From Marisa cornuarietis (Eukaryota; Mollusca; Gastropoda; Architaenioglossa; Ampullariidae), in contig SMMW01000171.1 in NCBI GenBank assembly GCA_004794655.1, positions 712,001 to 776,000 of the forward strand: 64,000 bases of DNA, written 5' to 3'. A program made the translations under genes and the position numbers. The notes beneath the pieces are model-generated. The model was not told the DNA's origin and ran no database searches. It saw only the letters and a program-made list of their open reading frames with translations. Within the stretch, counting starts at the first letter, position 1. Every line of letters starts with the position of its first letter. Shown in pieces: positions 23,001 to 34,900 of this stretch.

Positions 23001-25229
23001 CGTTATGTTGGGTGCTTGCGTTGCCGACCACAGCCTGCGGCACAAATGTTGAGCCACTACAGCGTTGATACCTACGCAGGCTGTCACTGTGGTCAGTAGG
23101 CATTGGTGGTGACACTTGTGCTTAGCCTTCATCCTGAACTTGTCTGTAAACACTTCTTCTTGCATCTGTGTGGGAGGCAGTGAAGAAAATGGACTTTGGG
23201 GAGAAACTTTAAGGAATACATTACATATTTGTGTGCGTTCTTTGCAAGAACCTTTCCTCTACGTCTCTTCAATATTGCATCTGGTTTTGTCCCCCAGCCT
23301 TATCTGGCAGTAGCAGTAGCATTATCTTGCAATAGTTGCAGTTGAGGCAACCTTACTTTGGTCTAATCCTATCTTTGTGAGGAGGTTTCCTTGTCTGTGC
23401 TTTAGCCCAGTCTCACAGTTACTGTCCTTGTTTTCTGACATTTGAGAACTTTGGTTTTGATACAAAGCAAGTGTTACATGCTACACAGACTTCATAGTCT
23501 TCTTGGGTACTAGTCTCATTGCTGAGACTTTTGAAAAAGTGATTGTGGAAACTAAAACATTGAGGGCTGGGCTTTAAAATATTGTAGAAAATTCTGCACC
23601 TTTCAGTAAATACAGTTCACTCCACATTTCTCACAAGTAGTGACATCCCAGACTCTCAGACTTGTAGTGATACAGTTTACAGTGTTCCAAGTTTTATTTA
23701 GTGATATATCTATATATCTATGTTTATTATTACTTGTCTTGCCAATTTCTCCATTTTACCTTCTACCTTTGGTCAATGAAGTGAACATTATGGGGCAGAA
23801 GATCCATCAACATGTCAATAAAACACTTTTTTGCAATTACCTTAAGATGTCTCAAGTTTTTTAGAGTACCAAGTACTGAGTTTTGTAAACCATGACGGCT
23901 CACCTGTTACAAGCTGTGATGGTGTTATTATTAGCTGCTAAGTGTTGGTGGCTGGCCACTCACAGCTGTGTTGGGCACCAGTGTCTGGCACACACTGCCA
24001 TGCATGCCTTAGATCTCGTCTAGCGCTGCTTCTCTTGCTGCTGCGTCATCTCCCCTATTTTCAGGAGGTGTTTATCGACGGCTCATTTAGCACAGCTTTT
24101 TTGTTGTGTACTTGTTTACTGGTATATGTGGACGATGTCGACGAGCCCAGGTGTGCCGATTTCACTTTTGCCCACTAAAGTTGCGCTGCGAGTATGACTG
24201 TTATTGTTATGGATCTTATTTGTGTGCTGTTCTCAAACATGTTTTCAATACACGACACTGTGAACAGTCTTCTGTGTTGTACACATGCTGATGCTTACTG
24301 TTGTGCTGGGAGAGGTTTGTGTGCCTCAGTGTGTTGTCATGAGGAGACGTGAGGGAGTCTGGTGGCTTGCTGCTGTCTTACTGATCTCTGTATGTAAACA
24401 ACGACATAAAAAGACAGGAATGCACAGGTCATGTTACATACCTACCAACAGTCTTTAGTCAAAGGCCCAAACCTACAACTGATCTCGAGAATAATTTTGA
24501 ACTGATCAAATCAATTAAAATTTATCTATTGTGTAGTTTACGTGATTATGGACATTTGCGGCTACTTGCACAACGTTTGTAAACCTTCAAGCTGTTCTAA
24601 AGAGGCAAACTTGAAATGGTTTTATTTCCAAAATGGCTTCTATGTCGTGTGCTGACAGGAACAAATCTTGCTGAAACAATTTTATCTTATTTAAAACAGC
24701 TTTAGTTCTAAAATTTGGTTGTGCGCTATGTTGCTATAAAATGTTTATCTAAAGAGGTTTATAACCAACAAGTGTTTAACATTAGAAATGTGTTGTGCAA
24801 CTGGCCCCTGAGGTACATATCCAATTTAAAATTTAAATTATTTTTGTGGGCAAATTTGTCTCCCTTAACTGTGTATCTGCCATATATTGATGCCATTTGG
24901 AGAAAAAGGTAAATAACCTGCAGGAAGACAAGTGTACAAGTGATGGCGCAACCTATCAAAACATTCCCACCCCACCCCTCACACACACCCCACACCCCTC
25001 ACCCACACCAAAAGGGCTCATTGGCCAAATACCTAAAAACTCCTGAATATTGCTCAAGAGTGGAGTCTACAATTACACAGAAATAGAACCAAAGGCTAGT
25101 GACCTAAAAATGTGGCAGTTATTCTCATTTAGCATCGTTAGTTAGGCAGCCATCTGGAGATCACACGTGCAAGCACATACACATGCACGCACGCACGCAG
25201 ACAGACACAACTGGTAGCAGTATCAAAGA
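20061..25229. other. Noncoding stretch between the two convergent genes
   Basis: No exon or known repeat is convincing. It holds a G-run at about 21674-21685, AATAAA signals on + at about 21002 and 23817, and a C-rich stretch at about 24965-25010. The 78-113-codon open frames are isolated and lack family motifs. Confidence 0.45.
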
Positions 25230-28200
25230 CCCCAGTGAAAGATAACTGCAGTTTATTTATGAAATAACACATGAGTATCACTAGCGTCTCATTTAATGGG
25301 AAAACAGTTTTTCTGGTGAATCACCTCACCAGTTGCTATGGTTACCAACACATCTGCTGCAAGACAAGAGCCAAGACTACAGAGTCTAAAGGAACAGGTG
25401 GTGGAAGGTAGGTAGGGGAACAGTGAGGGCACATTTGCTTGCTACTACAACCAGAAATGACACAAATATTCCCACTCATTTCCACCAGTTTTTTTTTTAA
25501 GTGCACAGTACAGCGACAGAAAAGAACACAAAAGCAGCCTGGGAAAACGGGTTACAATTCAAACTGGCGACCAAGCATATGACAATCCCCGTGACTGGAC
25601 AGTGGTGGACATTCAAGCAGATGAGAAATAATGAAAACTAATTCCCAACACACTTTCCTCGTTATTAAAGTACACAGCAGGCCTGCAGGGAGGACATAAA
25701 TGGAACAAAGGTAATTCAACACAAAGAAGTTACACCCACCACCACTTGTCTTTTATTTTGTTCTTTTTTCTTTTTTTTTTACTTTTAGTACATTGCAGCC
25801 CTCGTTAGGTGTGGGTGGCTGTTGACACTGGGTCTCGTTTTCTTTTGAGGATATGATGAGAAGAGGAAATATATAATCCTAACATGAATCAGAACACCTT
25901 CTCCTCAGCGACAACTGATACAGAATACAACATGCACTGCTACATAAAAAGATTCAAACCAACTGAAGCACATATGCACGTTCTACTCACAAACACCACT
26001 TGCTTGAGATATTTCAGGAAAGAGTGGTGGCAAGGCCAAGTGTATGGTAGGAAGTGGTTGGCACTTGCTGCTTACCAGGAGCTACTAAGCATTACCAGCT
26101 CTCAAGATACAAGGAAACCTGACTTTTATGCAGATCTGTGCGCTAGGGTACACAAGCCAGAGCTGCTCCACTCAAATGTGCTTTCAGTTTGTACTCCCAT
26201 CCCGGCTTTAGACTACCAAACCTGAGTTTCCGTATCTCAGAATGAGTTTTCTGTTAACGTGAAAAGGGAAGGGGAGATTAAGCACAAGAACACGAAGAAC
26301 ACCACAGTTAAGACTGCAATGGATTCGATGAAAACTTGATCATGCAAGTCACCAGTTTATGTTCATTCTTGTTCCTTTGCCCCAAGACTAGTGACAGAGA
26401 AGAGGTGTATACATGCAGGCAATCTTTCCCAGACACATACGCATGAGGAGAGAAGAAGAAAGCATACGAGTCATCTGTGGTCAACAACTGCCTGAAGCCT
26501 ACGAGAACCAACAAACTCTTCCCTGCAAACTTGTGATGACTATCAAAACACCAACAGCAGTCATCCCCATAGCAGAAAAAAAAACTAAAAATAAAAAAAA
26601 GTTTGCAAGAACGAAGGAAGCAGCATGCCCAAATGAAATGGGACTCCACTGATTCCAACTAATTTCCCAAGCTCAGTTTGGGAAACAGAAGGGCTTGCTG
26701 GAAAAAAGAAGTATCTTCAACATTATGACATTCAGACTCTAGGCTGCTGGGTAGCGTTCCAAAGGTTTATAAATATATAATCATTCCATCCAATAGTATC
26801 CACACAACACACCGATCATACTGTATGTCCAAACATGAATAAGTCTTTCTTTTACAAATACAAGGTAGTGAATTCTTTATGCCTTAGGATATTTGTAGAT
26901 GTCAATGATGCTTGAGGCTAACAAGAGCAGACAGAAACTGCCAAGAACTGTGGCAAAATGTCTGCAGTAGCGGAGCCCATTCAAATGTGTCTGACCACTG
27001 GTGCCAATCCTGCATGCTGTAGCTGAGATCAAAGATCAAAACATGACATAAATTGCTTGCCACATAGTAGGGACTGTTTTCCTTCGCCAGTTCCATCTGT
27101 CACTACCTCTCACTAGTCTCTTCTCTCTCTAAACCTCAAAATATCTTTTCTATTGAATGTAATCATCAAGAGCTAAAGATAAGCACCGAACACGCCTCAA
27201 ACAAATGACTGATTCTCATATCAGCATATTCTTAGAGAAGATTTCTGTATGCCACAAACCGCTGTCTCACCTTAACTTTTTGAAGTGTCTCTTTTCATAC
27301 TGGCAACTACGTCTACCTAAACAATGTTACAGTATATTAATCTTGGTTCCTGTGGTCCACCCAGACAAATGGAACAAGAACCACACATTCATGCTTATTG
27401 CAAAGACAACAATGCCTACAATATGTACACGTTACATGCGCTATCCACTGTCTGGTTAATGGTTAAGATAACATCTTCCCCAATCTAAAAACGCCACAAA
27501 AAAAGGGTGGAACAAAAAACTGGTCAACATCTTTGTTCAAGACATACATATTTGTATTCTATGTATTTGTCCATTGTAGTCTGGATGAATTACAGCTGTC
27601 TGATACCCCCTCCTCATTATCCTGCTGGACTGACAACATTCCTGACGTTCTAAATTCATCTACCATTTCTAAACTATTTTCAGTTACTATCTCAAGCAGT
27701 CTTCCCATTTGGCAGAAAAGTCACATGATTATCACACTAAGTGTTGACAGTTGTTGGTTTATGAAATCTATAAGCCATGACAAATCATATGACAAAATCA
27801 TACAGCCAGCAAGAAATCAAATATGGACTAAACACGCTGCCTATTACAAAACAAGATGGAGGTCAAGCTGATGATAGGATGGCATGTTTCAGAAGATATC
27901 AAAACAAAGACATACAATCAGTATCGACAGATATGAAACAAGAGAAAGAGAGGCTCATACTTCCATCAAGCGACACAATTCGTGAACAAGTACTGTAGTA
28001 AGTACTGTCATTTCCTTCCCCCCACCCCCAAGACAAGAAATGTCCTGCACATAAACACTCTACACGTATCAGCAAACAGCACAGCAAAAATCTGCCCACA
28101 GTACTTTTGAAAACACATCCTTAACATGCCTTAACGTCAACTTGCCAGATGTTTATGCATCAAAATAACTGTCCACGCTATTTTCCAAACTCATTTAAGT

Positions 28201-31200
28201 ACACAGTAACATGGTATCCTATAGTTTAAAAAGAAAACTATGCTTCACTCATTCATACCAAACTCTTGTCTGAATCACAGTCCAATTTGCTGAGCTGCAC
28301 TTGTACTGACTGCATCACTGTCAGTTTTCATCTTCTCTTTAATGAAAGAGAGATGGTCTATACTACTTCTTTAACAAAACTGGACTTTATTTAAAATACT
28401 TCTTTTATAGGGTTACAGTGGAAAAGAAACAAACTGTTGTAATTTACTCAGTACTTAAACTGGGTTTTTAAGGAAAAATTATTATCATAAATATCGCTTT
28501 TGCCACACTTTATTATGACCACCAAACAATATGCTTCTTCCTACTGAGTGACTTCGATAATTTTCAAAGTGGAGAGAGCTACGTCATCTGTTAAATGCTT
28601 TCACATCTTCAAGGTAACACCCACAACACTGCTACAGTGTGGAGTCTACATCAATGACACACATCTATGCTCAAAGAGAAGTGGCTTTTTGTTTGCACTC
28701 AGATCCTCCCATTCCTGCTGTCTGTGACAATCTGTTTGCCTAACAAACGTGTGTCCTGTGTCTTTGTCCAGATTTTCACTAAAACAGCATGAGCTCCACG
28801 GAGACACTGCCACACCTGAGTGTAATAATGATGCTCATGAAATAAAATCCCACAAGACTGCAGCAACAGGTTCATGGCACTAATGACACACAAGTTGACA
28901 GCACAATCATGAATGTCTGCTTTACACGACATTTGCAGTTGGCCACCTCTCAGAACCATCCACTTTGATAAATGTAGAAAAGCAAAAACAAACGGAGTCT
29001 GGATAAAGCTGAAAGAAATTAAGTGAAATGCACGTACACATTTGTACACACATGCATACAAACATGCATGCACACACTTCTGCATGGTTGTAATATATAA
29101 GGACCAAGAGAAACATATATAAATATATACAAATAAATGTACCAACACTCAGTAGACTGTTAAAATGGCCACAGCACCTTTCCAGAACCAAACAGGAAGC
29201 CAAACAAAACAAAAAAAATCATTTAGCAATCAGCCAGCAACAACTACTACTGGAGGTTGTTCGTCGAGATGGCAGCACAAGACCAAAACAAATTGAAGTG
29301 CAGACTGGCAGGAAAAAAATGCAGCAAAGCATCACACACCACCTCGCCTGTGCTGCCATGACACACAATAACAAGAGTGCATGCAGACCAAAGTCACGCG
29401 TGTTAGTATCACATGGGGGTGCCAGAGATACCAAGTCTGCCTGCATGCCATCCGACTTCCTCTTCCGTCTCCAGCACTCACACGGGCATCAAAGCTTATA
29501 GTCCACATTCACACATGCCAACTTATTATTATTATTGTTATTATTATCATTAAATTAGTTCATAACTCTGATACTTGTCTGACTCGTTCAGTGGAGAGAC
29601 TGAAACAAGGGGAGTGAATGCACTTCTGTACAAGGCAATATGATACATTGTAAAGTAGTGGATGATGGGAAGGCTCTCAACAAAAAACGAGTACAGGCAG
29701 GTGATGAGGTCATGACGGGTGTGCACAAGAGTTGGGGAGGACAGCGAGCAGGCTACATGACAAAGGCTGGTGATGGACATGGGATGACATGAGGTGGTTT
29801 AAGCATATGACAGTCAACATGGAGGAGACATGCTCAGATTTCAACCCACAGCAACTTCTTCCTCAAATGAGGACCATTAACTAAGCAAGCCTTTCTCACA
29901 AGGCGTCCTGGACCTGCATGTACATATATTACAGCCTGCACAAGCCAGTCATGCTGTCTGTTGTGGATGCCTAGGTGTATGTGTGTGTGCACGCATGCAT
30001 GTCTGCAGGTTGCACAGCAAAGCAATTCTGTACGACTCCAAGAAAAATGAATACATTAACAAAAATGCTCTTTTCTTTAGCGCACATACTTTGTGGTAGT
30101 ATGCAGAATGCTTTTTCACAAAAAGAAAAACAATAGAGGATCATCTGTAAGGCTATAGCTTCACGTGATGTTTCCAGTAAACTCCAAAGAGACTGAATCC
30201 CATTTTATAAAGATCTTTGAAAGAATTATCATTTAAAATTGCAGACCCCCTCACCCACCAATACTGGCAGAATGTTACTGCACACACATAAGGTAGAACC
30301 ATGCTTTGGTTAGAGACTGAGAGTGGTTTCCCTTCTTCAGCAACAATTTTCGATTTTGGATAGCTAAGGTTTTTTCCTCATATTGCTGAAGTCACACAAA
30401 ACAAAATTTAGCAGCACACAACAGACAACAACTATAATGACAAAATATTTCTGAGAGGGCTTTTTTCCTCCTTTCTGAAAAGAATGCCACCTCCAAGAAA
30501 GTTTGTTTACAACCAAGATCATGTTACTAAGCTGCTGAAAAATTACAGCAAATGCTTGCGCTTCCCCCCCAAAACCATGTGAAGCAACAGACATGCCAGA
30601 ATATTTTTCTACCAAATTTAACATCGCTCAGGAAAAAAAGGAAAGATTTCTTGGTATGCAATACAATAACTCTTTTCCTTAAAAATGGTCCATAAAGCCC
30701 ACACTGACCATCCACACATCTCAGTCAAGGTTCATCAAACTCAAAATCCATACTGAGGCTAACCATTTCAAAATTTCACTTTGGTTTAAGGATGCTGCTG
30801 AGGAAATAAAACCCAGCAAACTCTATTAAAAAAAATTACACTATGAAACAGAACAATCATGATTTCTCTACATCTGCCGTTCTTAAAAAAAAAAATTAAA
30901 CAAACTTCGATGTAAACTAGAAATTTTAAAAGCTTTCAGATTTTACGTCACCTGTCCCAGAGGCTTCCAAGTCTCTGACAATGTGGAACAATAAACATGT
31001 TGACAATAAAACATCACCAAGAAAGTTGAATAATGTTTTCGTGAAACTGTTTCTTGGTCTCTGATGCTGGAGCAAAAGCCTGGCTGTAAGCAAGCTCACG
31101 CAGTGCGTTATTGTTTGGCACACAACCTGTGCAGTGCATTACGCTTGACACATAACCTGTGCACGGGGTCTCGCTTGATGACAATGCCACTTTTTATCCA

Positions 31201-31816
31201 CACATTCACCACCGCAAACAAGCATGCACACACATCAATGCATGCATGCATGCATGTGCATGAGGCGGGCACACACATACCCTCTCTATTGTCCAAATAA
31301 AAGAAATCTAGGTGAGATACACAGGGGATCTATACAAAACATGCAGCATAAATAATGGCTGTGTGGCTTGCTGAGGCATCTGCCTTTGGCATGGCACTGC
31401 TTCTTCTGAATGACACACCAGACTGACGTGGTTAGTTGATAGTTAGTTGGAGGACAAAAAATATTCTGACACACAAACAAATGCACGTGGGAAATATGAC
31501 TCAATTCCAGTGGGTGAAACAGACACTAAACTGAATAAATCAGCTGTCAGATAGGATGGGGCTGTTTCAGATTTTTTGTGAGCCCAAACAAAGAGGACCA
31601 AAGTAAAGACAAGTTCAGGGATGGGGAGTAGTTGACTGTTGATGAGAAAACAGGCAATGAAATGATACAATGTGTGCGCGCAACAGAGCAAAATGCTTGA
31701 ATGCAAAACAGCAAAGAAGTCAGTCTGGCAGCTCGCCATCAACTCAACGTGGGTCAACTTTTGACCCCCATGCAGAGCAGGCTGGCAGACGAGTCCAGGG
31801 GCTAAGGTGCTGGATG
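25230..31816 (-). other. PPP2R5E: Candidate long 3' UTR of PPP2R5E
   Basis: About 6.6 kb on the - strand after the PPP2R5E stop codon with few interspersed repeats, no recognised coding exon on either strand and many A/T-rich elements. It ends near an AATAAA at 25252-25257 (read on -) that is followed by a marked GU-rich stretch. Such long 3' UTRs occur in vertebrate PPP2R5E. Earlier AATAAA-like signals could give shorter forms, so the extent is inference. Confidence 0.4.
25252..25257 (-). promoter_or_regulatory. Candidate polyadenylation signal AATAAA for PPP2R5E
   Basis: On the - strand AATAAA is followed, about 45 bases on, by a GU-rich tract (TGTGTCTGTCTGCGTGCGTG, then more TG/CG) down to about 25160. 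This is the arrangement expected of a strong cleavage site. Cleavage would fall near 25230. Confidence 0.45.
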
Positions 31817-31910
31817 TTAAGAGCTGTTGACAATCTTATTCTTGCTGTTCAGCTCTAAACGGTCCAGCCGTTTCCAGAGCTCTTCTCTATCCTTCTCTTT
31901 TTTCTTCTCT
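31817..31910 (-). CDS. PPP2R5E: PPP2R5E coding exon 11 (C-terminus, stop)
   Basis: Acceptor CTCCCCGCAG. Its first base completes a Lys codon; then [21 protein letters not shown] and a short end [10 protein letters not shown] before TAA. The basic/acidic helix matches B56 epsilon; the last ten residues are lineage-specific. Confidence 0.92.
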
Positions 31911-34900
31911 CTGCGGGGAGAAAAAAAGGAAAATGCAATGTAAAAGGAAAGGTATACATGACTGTGTACTAAATGCACATACATCCTTTCTCAGTCTCAC
32001 AGGAGACAGCGTGTGTGTGTGTGTGCATGTATGCATGTACATGCCCGTGTGCCCATTTATATATACACATACAGGGACACTCGCCCATGCATGTTCCTAT
32101 CTAAATGAGCTTCTGCACACATGTATGGTAAATTCCAGGAACACCCACTTTTGTCTCTCAGCTTTGTAGTTGGATGTGAGCTCGTCAAAGAGTTTGCTGT
32201 TCATCTCCATAAATGTCTTGAGCACGTTGTACACCAGTGCTACGATCGTCTGGTTCCAGTGTTCTTTGGAGATGCGGTACAAGGCAGGAAACATGATGGG
32301 CAACACAATGCTGGAATTCTCCTCAATCAGGTTCATGATATACTCATTATTCCAGAAATAGAGAGCTCTTTCAGCCACCTGTTATAACAGATCAAACTTT
32401 CAGGACTTCTAGCTGTGTCTACAGTTTTTTAAAGTACCTATGGTAACAGATCAAATTCCAGGACTTCTGTGTCTATAGTTTCTTAAAGTACCTGTGGTAA
32501 CAGATAAACTTTCAGGACTTACAGTTGTCTACAGTTTCTTAAAGTACACTTGAACACTGTGCGCAAGCATATATTCACAGAGTAAAAGGAGGAAAACATG
32601 TATTAAAGGCATGTTGTAGATGGGTGTTTACACACCTGGAAATGAGGGCTAGACACACATCGTGCTATGGTCTTAAACAGAGGTTCCATGATCTTCTGAA
32701 ATTGGCTGGGCTCTATCACATCCAGTATCTCTTCAATTTCACCCAGGAACATCACCTATCAAGACATTTATCTGATATTTCACAATGTGGACCATCACAT
32801 CAACTGTTTTTATCTAAACTCCTGATAGTTCAAATAAACATACACTGTCAAAAACAAAACACATGCTTGGTTGGCAGATGAGCAGGAAACTCTTAACGTT
32901 ACTGTTGACCGTTAAGACTGGGGAAAAACAAAAGGGATCAGCATACTTTAAAAAAACATTTTTCTCAAAGTGAACTAAAAAAACAACTGCTCTTTGTATA
33001 AATGAAACACATAACCACCAGTTTCCTGTTATTTGCACTTCAGGCAGTTCAGGAGAAAGAAGGTCTGTATCAATTGTCAACTTGCAACTTTCAAAATGCT
33101 CGCTGACTTTCAAATCTACAGGGTTAGCTCAATTCCCTAGTTTAAAAAAAGTCAAACGTAAAAATAGCAAAATAGCAAACAAAAAACAAAAAATGGCTGC
33201 TTACCTCTTTCTGACTGCAGGTCTTTGGCCAAAATTTCAGCAACCCCTTAATTACCTGAACCATGCAAACAAGTCTTATATTTATATTTATTTATATATA
33301 TCATGTCTACAATGCTGCTATTTCAGAATTCCAAAATTCCAGAATCAATCAGAATTTTTATTTAATGAAGGTTTAATGGAATTGTCTGGTGTGCTGACTG
33401 GTGTGTCACATTTCCTCTGCAATTTCTAGAGCTGAGCAACTTTGCATACTTTTAAGTCTTAGGTTTTGTTTCTGGTCAAACATACAAGATTTCCCCTATT
33501 ACTTTCTGGTGCTTCACAAATTAATTTTGATGACATTTACAAAGAGTACAAAAACAACAGGAGAGTCTGCCCACATAACTCTGCTTTGTATCACTCACAT
33601 CCTCAGTTAGTGCAGCATCCTTCTCCAGGAACTGAACAACGCAGTAAGCCAGCTGAAAGGAAGGAAATTAAGTCTGAGAAAGAAGCTGACAGGACATTTA
33701 CTGGGAGTAATATTTACATGCAATATTTACACATATTTTACTACAAGCTTGCCACATTTCATAAAATGTACTGTAAGTTCTCCTATCAGATTGAAGCATG
33801 TTTAGCAGAGAAAATAAAGACTATTTTCTATGCAATGCCTATAAAAATATGACTGTAGATTATTACACTGGAGTTTCATGTCGTCATTATCTGGCTCTCA
33901 CTGTATACAGCAATAGTAGTAATAATTTGTATATTGTGTCAGGTTCTAGTTAGAAGCTTCTCACTGCCAGTAATGTATCAAGTTTTAAAAGAAAAAATTG
34001 TGTGGTCTACTGGTGGCCAGGGTTAGATAAAGAATGCAACATCTCTAGACTCATCAAATAACTTTAAGTCTCAAAGCCCATCCTACACAGCTTCTATCAT
34101 ATAACTAGGTTTTGGCTGAGCTAGATCTACATCTCGATCTGATTACATCAGGGTTCCAACTACACAGAAGGCCCTGTATTCCCCAACCACCACCACTTGC
34201 TCATATTTTTTCACACTTTTTTCCCCACTTGTTCTTTTTGTTTCATTATGTATTGTGTAACTATTTATATATTGTAATTGAGCACCTTCCCATGTTTAAA
34301 CTGCCCACTGGGGACTAACAAAGTTGCTCATTGTCACTGTCATTAACAGTGGTCAGCCCATTTATAATGTGTGGTTTGTCTCCCACACTCAGGACTGCCT
34401 AACACAGCTTGCTTGGTAGACATCATGTAAAGACTATATGTTAGTCATGCACACTTCTCTCAGACCTACCTGTGCGTGGTAAAGGCTGAGGCTACGAGCC
34501 TTATGCAGTGGGATCAGAACTTTCATCAAGAAAACTTTGTGTTCAGCCTTGAGAGGAAGGGCAAAGCCATTGATAATGCTCCCCAGAATCTCCAGCAGCT
34601 CCCCAACGCCATTGAAGGATTCGGTCTCATAGATAAACCTGCCAGCATAAGCGGGGCAAGCTACATGTGTATGTTACACTTAACGAACCTTTCATACAAG
34701 ATAAAAAAAAAAAAGATTTAAAAATAAATAGCCTAGAGTTCTATAAATGCAATTTGTAAGTGTAATTGAAACGTGTCAGTTCTGATATGTTCCTACCACA
34801 ACACGTGACTACCTTAAAATTGATGTCCACCAACTTTGAAATATTTCAAAATATGAATCTGGCTATAATTCTTAAAAGATTGTTCTCCCGAGAGAAAAAA

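Noticed and set aside
25884..26225. 113-codon open frame on + in the candidate PPP2R5E 3' UTR
   Set aside because: No recognised family, no splice context, and it lies antisense in a stretch with other chance frames of similar length.
28699..29148. 149-codon open frame on - in the same region
   Set aside because: Hydrophobic, Cys/His-rich composition from CA/TG-rich DNA; no family motif. A small translated frame in the UTR cannot be fully excluded.
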